Assembly (NCBI GenBank): GCA_001931875.2
Contig: MSJH02000550.1
Span: 1-12,054 of the forward strand
Origin: Byssochlamys sp. IMV 00236
Lineage: Eukaryota; Ascomycota; Eurotiomycetes; Eurotiales; Thermoascaceae
Direction of reading: 5' to 3'
Length of the DNA: 12,054 nt
Position numbers and translations under genes: made by a program. The notes under the pieces are model-generated. The model saw only the letters and a program-made list of their open reading frames with translations. It ran no database searches and had not been told where the DNA came from. This document shows positions 1 to 7,412 of this stretch, piece by piece. Every line of letters starts with the position of its first letter. Position 1 is the first letter of the stretch.

Positions 1-556
1 TTTTTTTTTTTTTATTTTGTGTCTATTCTCGAAGCAGTTGAAGAATGCAGTATAGACGCACAGAGGGTGAATTGATAATGTGATGAAAGTCCCAAAACAA
101 AGCATAGCCTCCTATTCTTTTATTATTACTAATGCATAATTCAATTTAACCATAAACACTGCTTGTACCAGCTGCATATATATTTTCAAGCAACCCCCGA
201 GAAAAGGTGATGATTAAAAAAGAAGCGTATTTTATGACTATTGCCTTTATAATTTCGGTTAATTTACGGGCAAATGATTATTTCACCTTGTTTATAATGG
301 ATAATCACTTTTTTGAATGAGTTGAATGCTTTATAAGCTCGTATTTTCGAAATGAATAATAAAAGAGACCTAAGAGAACTTGTTTGGTTAGTATGCATAA
401 CACTCTGCATACAGAAAAATAATGCCTTTTAAGGTAAAGATGATATGTAGTATACACTGGAGTTGATCCTGCATACAGTGCTTCCAGCAAGCAAAATCGC
501 AGCCAATCCAAATTAACACCGCTTGCCAATGAAAATTGATGTCGCGTGCTAGCTAA
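1..556. other. AT-rich stretch without a supportable gene
   Basis: This stretch opens with a 13-base T run at the window edge and is AT-rich throughout. An 87-codon minus-strand frame (305-568) has no recognisable domain and no promoter or poly(A) context, so it is not called as a gene. The part closest to the transposase remnant may hold the 5' end of that transposon, but no terminal inverted repeat could be recognised by eye. Confidence 0.5.
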
Positions 557-1867
557 AATCGATGTCATTGTCCAAGTCTAAGTTACCATGAATATATTAT
601 TATATATGAAGATGGACATGGAAATGACATTGATGAGAATGGTGGTCTTGAGCCCATGGAGTACATTGTCGATCAGAATAAGTTTATTGTTGAAACTATT
701 GCCACTCACACTGATTACTTGAAAAATGCGACTTCTGATGAGTCTTTTAAATTCCCAGTGCTGATAGAAAAGGCAAAGGATGAAGGCATCCATATAAAAG
801 AGGAAAAACCAAAAAGAGATTATGTTCGCTATGCAGTCCAGGATAAGGCAGATTTTTCGATCTGAAGATTGAAAAGTGTATGAGTGCGTCAGTTGCGGCG
901 AAGCAGCTGGGCACTCACATTCAAACTGCTCAGGGATGGGTTAAGCAGTATAAAATGTGTCCTGATAGTATTGTTGAAGTTTGTAAGCAAGTTGGTCGTA
1001 AATCTATCTTGGGCGAAGAGCATAAAGTGGCTGTTGTCAACTTAATTGATGCTAATACCTCTGCTACTGTTGTTGAAGTGACTGAGCATTTATTGAAGCG
1101 TTTTAATGATCTTAAAGTTTCTCGCAGCACTGTTTATAACTTTATAAGAAACGGATGCAATCTTTCGTTGAAAAAAGCAGATTTCCATTCTATCGAAAGA
1201 AACAGTCCGGCAAAGATTGAGGAGCGGTACAATTGGGTTTGTAAATGGGGAAATACAGACAGGACCTTCCTAACAAATTGCGTGTTTCTTGACGAGTCTG
1301 CTTTTGATATCAATATGAAACGGTCAAGAGCTTGGTCTACAAAAGGTGCTCGTGCTATCGTTACCCGACCTATATCCAGAGCAAACACAACATCTATATT
1401 GGGCGCTATCTCTGCTGCAGGTTTGATCGCAGTTGGCGTAAAAAAAAAAAACCAAGGCCAGCTAAGAAGAGGAAGGCTGATGGATATATAAGTTTAGGAA
1501 CTGTAATAGGACGATACATTAGTTTCTTAAAAACGGCTCTCGACGCAATTGACAGGTATCCTCATATGAAAGGACACTACATAGTGATGGACAATGCTTT
1601 CATTCGTACGCATGAAAACATAAAAAGTATATTGAGTATCAAGGATACAAATGTGTGTACCTTTCTACTTACTCTCCTGAGCTTAATCCAATAGAGCAAT
1701 TCTAGGCAGTTACAAAAAGTAAGGTTAAGCGCCATAGATTTTTGCATGAAGACACTCTATCAAAGAGAATAACAGAAGCCTGTAAAAGTGTAGACAAAAG
1801 TCACTTCAAAGGTTTTGTTTCCCATTCTTACAAATGTTGGTTCAATCGCATGCCATATTGTCTTTAG
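557..1867 (+). pseudogene. Tc1/mariner-like transposase, broken by three frameshifts and one stop
   Basis: This is a DDE-type cut-and-paste transposase, readable almost end to end in pieces. The N-terminal part (to 865) has an acidic leader. The next segment (from 880) has a helix-turn-helix-like start (MSASVAAKQLGTHIQTAQGW). The first catalytic Asp is in FLDESAFDIN (codon 1291-1293), the second in VMDNAF (1590-1592), and the Glu is in SPELNPIEQF (1694-1696). The D-to-E spacing is about 34 residues, as in Tc1-like enzymes. A basic stretch (PAKKRK) lies between the first two. The frame steps by -1 near the T5 run at 853-857, the A12 run at 1440-1451 and the A5 run at 1622-1626. An in-frame TAG at 1703-1705 replaces what is normally Trp after EQF. 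The usual DNAPIH motif reads DNAFIR. The product is inactive unless these are sequencing errors. The first in-frame ATG is at 656, but the open frame reaches back to about 557. Confidence 0.88.
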
Positions 1868-1877
1868 CATAAAAGAA

Positions 1878-2460
1878 CTAGCCGTCATCGTCGTCAGCAG
1901 CATCGTCAATAGCAATCAGCGTGTTGGAGAAATCGAATTGAGAGAGATATTCACGGCGATAGTGATTTTCAAAGGCAGTGGAGGAAGACCAGTTGCCCAT
2001 GGTGACAATATCATCTTTAGAAATACCTGCTTTAAGAGTGAGAGATGAAGCGGTGGACTGGAGAGAAACACGCGATTCTGTTGTGGATATTCTAACAAGC
2101 TTGCCGATCCAACGTTGAATAGCATGAACACTGAGCGGCTTGAGCGGAGCGTAAGAGCGCAGAAACAGTGTATTAGGAAAGGCAGAAGGGTGACGATTGC
2201 TGAAGATTTGATATGTGGTGACCGGGCAAAGTTGTCGAAGATTATGTTCTTTTACTTCACACGACTTGATAATTCTTCGATATTGACGTTAGCCTTTAGG
2301 ACAGTGGACCTCAAAATATAACGAATCAGTGTTAGTCACCTTTGTTGAACTGAACGGAATACGGTGGAGGTGAGAAGAATACAAGAAGCAAGTGACATCT
2401 AGAAGAAATGCCAATTCATTTGAAGACGAGATAACTAGATCGAAGGGCCATCGAGAGAAG
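1878..2460 (-). pseudogene. DIRS-type tyrosine recombinase, catalytic part, with internal stop
   Basis: This frame is readable once its stop is ignored. From about 2440 it gives SSSNELAFLLDVTCFL, then SHLHRIPFSS (candidate first catalytic Arg), VHCPKG, the stop TAA at 2289-2291, then NLRQLCPVTTYQIF, and near the C-terminus DDIVTMGNWSSSTAFENHYR. GNWSS followed by a Tyr in HYRREY is typical of the DIRS recombinase, where the Tyr attacks the DNA to integrate the circular element. The usual H-x-x-R stretch before it reads ESRVSLQST, so at least one catalytic position seems changed. The protein ends in an acidic tail (DDAADDDDG) at 1878. Because of the stop, the frame break and the changed motif, this copy cannot be active. 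Confidence 0.75.
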
Positions 2461-3208
2461 AGATATAGTTGAATGTTGGTTTAAGATCAATAGTTGGGCG
2501 ATGCAGTCGAACAGGCGGGGATTGATATTTCAACATTTGGATGAACCTATTGAGCTCAACGTTTTTGGTGAGGACTGTTGATGTGTGATGTAATTGTGAA
2601 ACGCTAGAACTAAAGAGTTGAATAGTAGAAATCGCATAAGATCTAGAGGTGTGCATATCGCTCAAGTCGTTTTTGCCTAACCGATGTTGGAGTTGTTGGA
2701 ACACAATCGAGTGGATCATCCAGTTGCTCTTGAGGTATGGTCGACGAGACTCGAAGTCCGCAATCTGATTGTTGAGACCTGCGATGTGTTGAGACTGTGT
2801 TGATATACCCCTTTGAAGGCACCATTTCCATAAATTGGTTGCTAACTCCATCAATGGAAGAGACCGTGTTCCATCTTGCTTGTTCATGTAAGATATCGAG
2901 GTTGTGTTGTCCGTTCGGAGCAGAATTCGCATATTCTTCAGATGAGGGAGCGTCTGCAGTGCAAGAAAGGCTGCTTTGAGCTCTCTCCAGTTGATCGACA
3001 TGGCCGCTTCTCGATGGTTCCAATAGCCGTGTGCTGTTTGAGTTTGTCCCGTAGGGAGCTGAATTTGACACCCCCAACCTGCGTCGCTCGCATCCACATA
3101 TATTGTTTGTGGCCGAGCGAAAAAAGAAGATGATAGCAAATCATATTTCTTCTGCCAGCTGAGCGCAAACTGGCCAATTAAATCCACGAAAATTGGAACA
3201 GTGAACAC
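2435..3208 (-). pseudogene. DIRS-like RNase H plus N-terminal part of tyrosine recombinase
   Basis: This 257-codon frame carries all four expected acidic RNase H positions: Asp39 in YVDASDAGWG, Glu76 in NWRELKAAF, Asp100 in LLRTDNTTS and Asp151 in NQIADFESR. In these elements the domain degrades the RNA of the RNA/DNA hybrid during reverse transcription. The last 35 or so residues (RFIQMLKYQSPPVRLHR and following) look like the core-binding start of the recombinase, so the two proteins were probably one polyprotein or overlapping frames. The frame starts at a GTG that is not a real start. In the same frame, the RT end lies upstream behind a TAA at 3215-3217. The frame ends at 2435 and the recombinase continues in another frame, which implies an indel near 2440. 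Confidence 0.82.
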
Positions 3209-3365
3209 TGTTTCTTACGCTTTCTTCGAAAAGATAAACACATATAGATTCAACCTTTGACGTCCTTCTTTCCGTAATCCCATGAATAATCCCATATTTT
3301 GGAAAACAGTTATGACATGTATCAAAAGTCAGCATTGATTGGCAGAAAGATCAAAAGTTTACAGA

Positions 3366-3374
3366 TATAAAAAA
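3366..3374 (+). promoter_or_regulatory. Candidate TATA box for the 3508 gene
   Basis: TATAAAAAA lies about 140 bp upstream of the ATG at 3508. A pyrimidine-rich block (CTCTCCTTTTTCTTT, near 3464) lies between them, a common fungal promoter layout. A second TATA-like string at about 3489 is too close to the ATG to serve as the main box. Confidence 0.35.
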
Positions 3375-3507
3375 TCGCCCAATTGATTTTCTAACCTTGA
3401 AAAATTTTGGAGCCGTCCGATTTAAGGTTAAACTGTGTATTCATATAGAAAATAATTAAAAGCCTCTCCTTTTTCTTTAAATTAAACATATATACAATAA
3501 AACTGAA

Positions 3508-4355
3508 ATGGGCCTGCCTATATGGAAACCAAGAAGACGATCGATCGATGAAATACAAGAGGACGTTCATAAACAACAAATACAAATGGCTCGTTCATTA
3601 TTGAGACAAAGAGTAAATACTGAAGGAATGCCGGTCATCACACGTCATAGCTATGAATCAGCTCTACACACTCCTTCTCATGTTCGAAGACATCGTATAT
3701 CAAGAAGACAGAATCTACTTACATCCTCTTTTGGGGATAGACGGCCCAACAGTAATTCATCCGTAGAGCAGAGTGAACTCGATCGTCGAATTGACCAGTG
3801 CATTTCGGAAAAGGAAGATTTACTAGAACAATTACAAGTGACAGTATCACTCTTAGATCAATTTCTTTCGGCAAGAACAAGGCTAGGGCAAGAGGCAGTG
3901 AATATACCAGAGTTTATCACTCAAGGTATGTGTATGTAAAAACGAGAACTGATAAGGGGAATGGATGATTGATACTGATTATGTAATTAGACTTGCCTGA
4001 TATACTTGAATCAGCAACATCATTAGCTGCCATGTCACCTTCAGAATTGGTATTTTCATCACCTACGATCAACACAAGCAGTAATGTCCAATCGGTTGTC
4101 GAAGCACTCTTACAGATACCACCTTACTCTACTCGAGTTCAGGATGTGGAGGCTAATATTCTTTCAGCGCACAGACGTATTCGACAGCAGCTCAATTCAC
4201 TGGCTAGTCTAAGGCGTATACGATCACCTTCGCCTTCATCTCGTTCACCACCCCGTTCTTCTCCCTTTTCTCGCTCATCGTCATCTTCGTCAACACCTCG
4301 CGTAAGAAGTCGTCGTCCCCGTGTAATCTTTATTGATACTGATGCTTCCCCTTAA
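3508..4355 (+). CDS. Unknown 260-residue coiled-coil protein with Arg/Ser-rich tail
   Basis: I do not recognise the family. There are two exons, 3508-3925 and 3991-4355. The 65-nt intron has a GTATGT donor, a CTGAT branch-like site at about 3975 and a TTAG acceptor, and joins the exons in frame to give 260 residues. The N-terminus is basic (WKPRRRS). Residues about 86-126 are predicted by eye to form a coiled coil (heptad-like Leu in ELDRRIDQCISEKEDLLEQL). A second amphipathic stretch lies at about 187-216. Residues 216-250 are an Arg/Ser/Pro-rich tail (SPSPSSRSPPRSS) ending in a basic RVRSRRPR and an acidic end. RS-like tails occur in nuclear splicing factors, but there is no RRM or other RNA-binding domain, so that role is only a guess. 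The exon junction, ordinary codon use and a downstream AATAAA support a real gene. Confidence 0.8.
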
Positions 4356-4480
4356 TATGTATATGATTCTTTATATGCCCTTTACCTTCTTTTGTTCCCC
4401 CTCTTATGCTTTTATGTCTCTCTTTACCTTCCTTTTGTGATTGTTGTACAATCTTTCTATGGTAAATCAGTGGGTATATT

Positions 4481-4486
4481 AATAAA
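4481..4486 (+). terminator. Poly(A) signal of the 3508 gene
   Basis: AATAAA lies about 125 bp after the stop codon at 4355, behind a T-rich 3' UTR. It fits as the cleavage signal of the coiled-coil gene. Confidence 0.6.
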
Positions 4487-4499
4487 AGCTTTTCATAAT

Positions 4500-5400
4500 G
4501 GCTCTGTTAGTCCGATATCACAAGTCAAAGGACTAAACCTATTATAAGAGTAATAAGAGATTCGTGTTGTCCAATCCACCCTTTGAACTAAGAAGATGGT
4601 ATTTTCTATTACATTACATATGACTGTCATTTATTGATCACTGTAAGTTATTGCACTGAAGAAACACTTGTGATTCATCTTTACTGCTATGTATTAATTG
4701 AATCTTTTTGATTGGCTGTAAATTATAAACAGTTATCGCTATCACTGAATCAAAGGTTGATTGTATAGCTTCACATAAAATTATTTTTAAGAAGGATTTG
4801 AAAAATGGGGGCCTAATAAAGCTGTGTTAGGTTTATCTTCTTTTTGCAGTCAGTCTAAGAATAGACAGGTTTGTAGTGTACGGCAGAGAAGAGGGAGAAA
4901 GGAGAGAGACAGAGGAAGTATTGAATCTCCTTTTGGCCAATAGATCATTGCGTTCTTTAAGATACTCACTGCTTTCAGTAGCATGGACTTTTTTTGCGTA
5001 GTCTCTGGGTTCAAAAGTATCAAAGTACTTTTCATTGTTTCCAATAAAGAATTTATAGCGTATCGTATCTTTTTTACTGACAACATTCAAAATAAACAGT
5101 GCACATAAAGCTCTAGCATCCTCTCATGAATATAATACGAAATAATGGTTAGCATCTATTTGAGTCTTTTATAATGATGGTCACTAGACGATATTCTACA
5201 GCTACAGCGCTAATTGATGGTTGATTATAATTGTAACTTATCTTGACCATTATTGCTCTAATCGTTTGAAGAAGGAGGAGGGCTATCATTAAGTATAATT
5301 TAGTCAAGCTAACTGCGATAGAGAATGATGGCTTGATGTACGATGTCCTTCTCCTATGACTGAAAATAAACTTTTATCACACTGTATCTTCCTGCAACAA
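4500..5400. other. Intergenic stretch, mostly featureless
   Basis: This AT-rich spacer lies between two plus-strand genes. It holds one possible minus-strand coding remnant (4833-5123, listed separately) and a TATAAAAG string on the minus strand (5166-5173) just upstream of it. Otherwise I see no gene, RNA or repeat. Confidence 0.5.
4833..5123 (-). pseudogene. Possible exon remnant of an unidentified gene
   Basis: An open minus-strand frame of 96 codons plus stop has protein-like composition in its first two thirds (for example TIRYKFFIGNNEKYFDTF, then YLKERNDLLAKRR), and then turns low-complexity (Ser/Leu-rich) to the stop at 4833. It has no ATG where the good part begins (stop TGA at 5124-5126), so it would need an upstream exon, or it is a fragment. 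The string RYKFFIGN is faintly like the early part of fungal GT31-type glycosyltransferases, but no catalytic motif is present, so this is not a family call. A minus-strand TATAAAAG at 5166-5173 could belong to it by chance. Confidence 0.28.
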
Positions 5401-5451
5401 TGAGTCAATCATTATGGGTCCTATTGACAACATCTAAATAGGATATATAAG
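5401..5451 (+). promoter_or_regulatory. Compact promoter of the 33-codon gene (TGAGTCA and TATA box)
   Basis: TGAGTCA (5401-5407) is a perfect AP-1/Gcn4-type bZIP site. It is followed 36 bp later by TATATAAG (5444-5451), which sits 47 bp before the ATG at 5498. The short leader is T-rich and then A-rich (ACATAAATATATC) before the ATG. This spacing fits a TATA-driven gene with a leader of about 20-25 nt. That a bZIP factor acts here is inferred only from the motif. Confidence 0.55.
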
Positions 5452-5497
5452 ACTTGTTTTTATTCACACTTTCTTTTTTATTAAACATAAATATATC

Positions 5498-5599
5498 ATG
5501 GCTGAACAACAAGAAGAACGTATAGGCGTCGAATATCTTCCTCCTGGAGTTATGCCCACTTGGAAAGAAATGTGCTGCTGCTGTTGTATCATCTCTTAA
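5498..5599 (+). CDS. 33-residue micropeptide with polycysteine CaaX-type C-terminus
   Basis: This short frame starts MAEQQEERIGVEYLPPGV, continues MPTWKEM and ends CCCCCIIS followed by TAA. The last four residues (Cys30-Ile-Ile-Ser33) fit a CaaX box; a Ser in the last place favours farnesylation. The four preceding cysteines (26-29) could be palmitoylated, as in Ras-like tails, so a membrane-anchored peptide is predicted. There is no signal peptide or transmembrane helix. A TATA box 47 bp upstream and an AATAAA about 150 bp downstream, with no other plausible frame between them, argue for a real gene. A 40-nt GT-AG stretch (5586-5625) could in theory be spliced, but it would put a stop right after four Cys. 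Alternatives are a reduced G-gamma-like tail or a CYSTM-like peptide; neither has more support. I do not know a named family. Confidence 0.6.
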   Translation: MAEQQEERIGVEYLPPGVMPTWKEMCCCCCIIS

Positions 5600-5747
5600 A
5601 TCAACCCTTGACTCTGCTACTGAAGGATAAATATAATTACAACTTTTTACATATCCTTTTACTTTTTAACGCTTTTCCCCCCTTCTTTTTGTTATATTGA
5701 CACTTTATAATATGAATGTGTTATGGTGTTAGCTTACTGTATCTATA

Positions 5748-5753
5748 AATAAA
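5748..5753 (+). terminator. Poly(A) signal of the micropeptide gene
   Basis: AATAAA lies 149 bp after the stop at 5599, following a T-rich 3' UTR. The opposing gene's signal lies at 5856-5861, so the two transcripts converge within about 100 bp. Confidence 0.55.
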
Positions 5754-5855
5754 GAGAAAGAAAGTAATATGCATTACTTAATATCTTCATAATTCTCTAC
5801 ACTCATTGATGATGATAAGGATCGAAAAGTGTACTAATTTACAACCCTTTAAGTC

Positions 5856-5861
5856 TTTATT
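5856..5861 (-). terminator. Poly(A) signal of the repeat-protein gene
   Basis: On the minus strand AATAAA lies 30 bp beyond the stop codon at 5891-5893, giving a very short 3' UTR. Confidence 0.5.
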
Positions 5862-5890
5862 ATATGCGTTTAAATGTTTCAATGGATGTA

Positions 5891-7412
5891 TTATGCCTGT
5901 TCGGTCTCAATGTCTTCAGTTTCCCAGTCGTCAACATGGTTGTTATGAGTATCTTCTTCCTGCCATTCAGCATAGTTGTCGTGAGCAGGCTCGACATGTA
6001 AGTCCTCGGATTCCCAACCATTGTTATGAATTTCATCAGAGGCATCTTGCCACTCGGTGTCATTGTCATGGTTGGTTTCTATTTCAGCTTCTTCGGTTTC
6101 CCAACCATCTACATGGTTGCTATGGGTGTCTTCTTGTGATTGCCATTCAGCATAGTCGGCATGAGAGGGTTCGACATGCAAGTCTTCGGATTCCCAGCCA
6201 TTGTTATGGATATCATCAGAGGCATCTTGCCATTCGGCATCGTTGTCATGGATTGTTTCAGGCTCTACATCTTCAGTTTCCCAACCATCAACGTGGTTGC
6301 TATGGGTGCCTTCTTGTGATTGCCATTCGGCGTAGTCATCATGGGCAGGCTCTACATGAAGGTCTTCAGACTCCCAGCCGTTGGTATGATTGCCTTCAGA
6401 AGTATCCTGCCACTCGGCATCATTGTCATGGCTGGCTTCTACGTCAGCTTCTTCGGTTTCCCAACCGTCAACATGGTTGCTATGGGTGCCTTCTTGTGAT
6501 TGCCATTCAGCATAGTCGGCATGGACAGGCTCAACATGAAGGTCTTCAGACTCCCAGCCATTGGTGTGGGTTTCGTCAGAAGCATCTTGCCATTCGGCAT
6601 CGTTGTCATGGATTGTTTCAGGCTCTACATCTTCAGTTTCCCAACCATCAACGTGGTTGCTATGGGTGCCTTCTTGTGATTGCCATTCGGCGTAGTCATC
6701 ATGAGAAGGCTCTACATGAAAGTCTTCAGACTCCCAGCCGTTGGTATGATTGCCTTCAGAAGCATCCTGCCATTCAGCATAGTCGTCATGAGAAGGTTCG
6801 ACATGAAGATCTTCTGATTGCCAGCCATTATTGTGGTCATTATCTTCTTCAACCCATTCGGTGTCATTGTCATGAGAAGAAGACTCAACGTAAGCATCCT
6901 CTGATTGCCAGCCGTTGGTGTGGCCATCGTTTTCCTCAATCCATTCAGTATCGTTGTCATGAGAAGAGGGCTCGACATAAGGATCTGTTGATTCCCAACT
7001 GTTGTTATGTGTGTTATCTTCTTCAACCCATTCAGCATAGTTATCGTGGGATGGAGAGTGGACAATGGGGTCATCGGACTGCCATTCATTTATGTGTTCA
7101 TTTCCCTCTTCCTCCCATTCAGCCAAGTTATCGTGGGTTGAAGGTTCTTTGTAAGGATCAGTGGATGACCAACCGTTAGAAGGAGCGGCCACATTTTCAT
7201 GTTCATCATTCACTTCTTCCCACTCGCCGTTGTTGTGATTGGTTCGAAGATCAGTGTTGGTGAAATAAGGATTGGCGTCATCAGAGTGCCATTGTTTGTA
7301 ATTAACATGGTTCTCTTCTTCTTCTTCCCATTCACCATTATTGTGGTTGGTTCGAAGATCGGTATTGGTGAAATAAGGATTAGCATCATTAGAATGCCAT
7401 TGCTTATAATCA
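5891..7412 (-). repeat. Tandem repeat array coding acidic W-H modules; 180-bp higher-order unit
   Basis: Each protein module has a Trp (GWESED, GWETED or similar), a His-Asp pair (SHDNDAEW) ending in a second Trp, and an acidic link to HTN or HNN. Sixteen modules and one partial are readable. In the first eight, moving from 7412 downward, the modules differ from one another. The last ones pair as a 29- plus 31-residue dimer, which makes a 180-bp period. Near-identical copies begin at about 6661, 6481, 6301, 6121 and 5941, the last with a 3-base deletion. The older, diverged modules lie towards the N-terminus and the young, homogenised ones towards the C-terminus, which suggests recent expansion by unequal exchange at the 3' end of the gene. 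Confidence 0.9.

Larger units (their letters stand above)
1878..3340 (-). mobile_element. Decayed, truncated DIRS-like tyrosine-recombinase retrotransposon
   Basis: On the minus strand, the order RT end - RNase H - tyrosine recombinase is readable across about 1.46 kb, which is the layout of DIRS-group elements. The upstream part (about 3331-3209) resembles the degenerate end of a reverse transcriptase; the catalytic RT core is missing, so the element is 5'-truncated. RNase H is well preserved (2435-3208). The recombinase part ends at the stop codon at 1878-1880. Disruptions are a TAA at 3215-3217, a frame change near 2440 and a TAA at 2289-2291. No split direct or inverted terminal repeats typical of DIRS elements were recognised. 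The outer limit near 3340 is approximate: beyond it the sequence looks like the promoter of the next gene. Confidence 0.8.

Noticed and set aside
305..568. 87-codon minus-strand ORF, and a tRNA-like B-box string (GGATCAACTCC) in it
   Set aside because: The protein matches nothing I know, and around the B-box-like string no cloverleaf with a 7-bp acceptor stem and anticodon arm could be built.
2643..3077. 144-codon minus-strand ORF overlapping RNase H
   Set aside because: It is a frame-shifted shadow of the RNase H coding sequence, with no domain content.
3508..3530. N-myristoylation of the coiled-coil protein (starts Met-Gly)
   Set aside because: Residues 3-6 (LPIW) do not fit the usual myristoylation consensus, which wants a small residue at position 6.
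5586..5625. 40-nt intron in the micropeptide gene
   Set aside because: It is shorter than all other introns here and splicing would create an immediate stop, removing the CaaX end. The unspliced frame is the simpler reading.
5806..7179. 457-codon plus-strand ORF opposite the repeat-protein gene
   Set aside because: It is the antisense shadow of the tandem repeats: a stop-free frame in one repeat unit stays stop-free in all. Its His/Cys/Leu-rich product has no start context and no domain, while the minus-strand gene has introns, signal peptide and family match.
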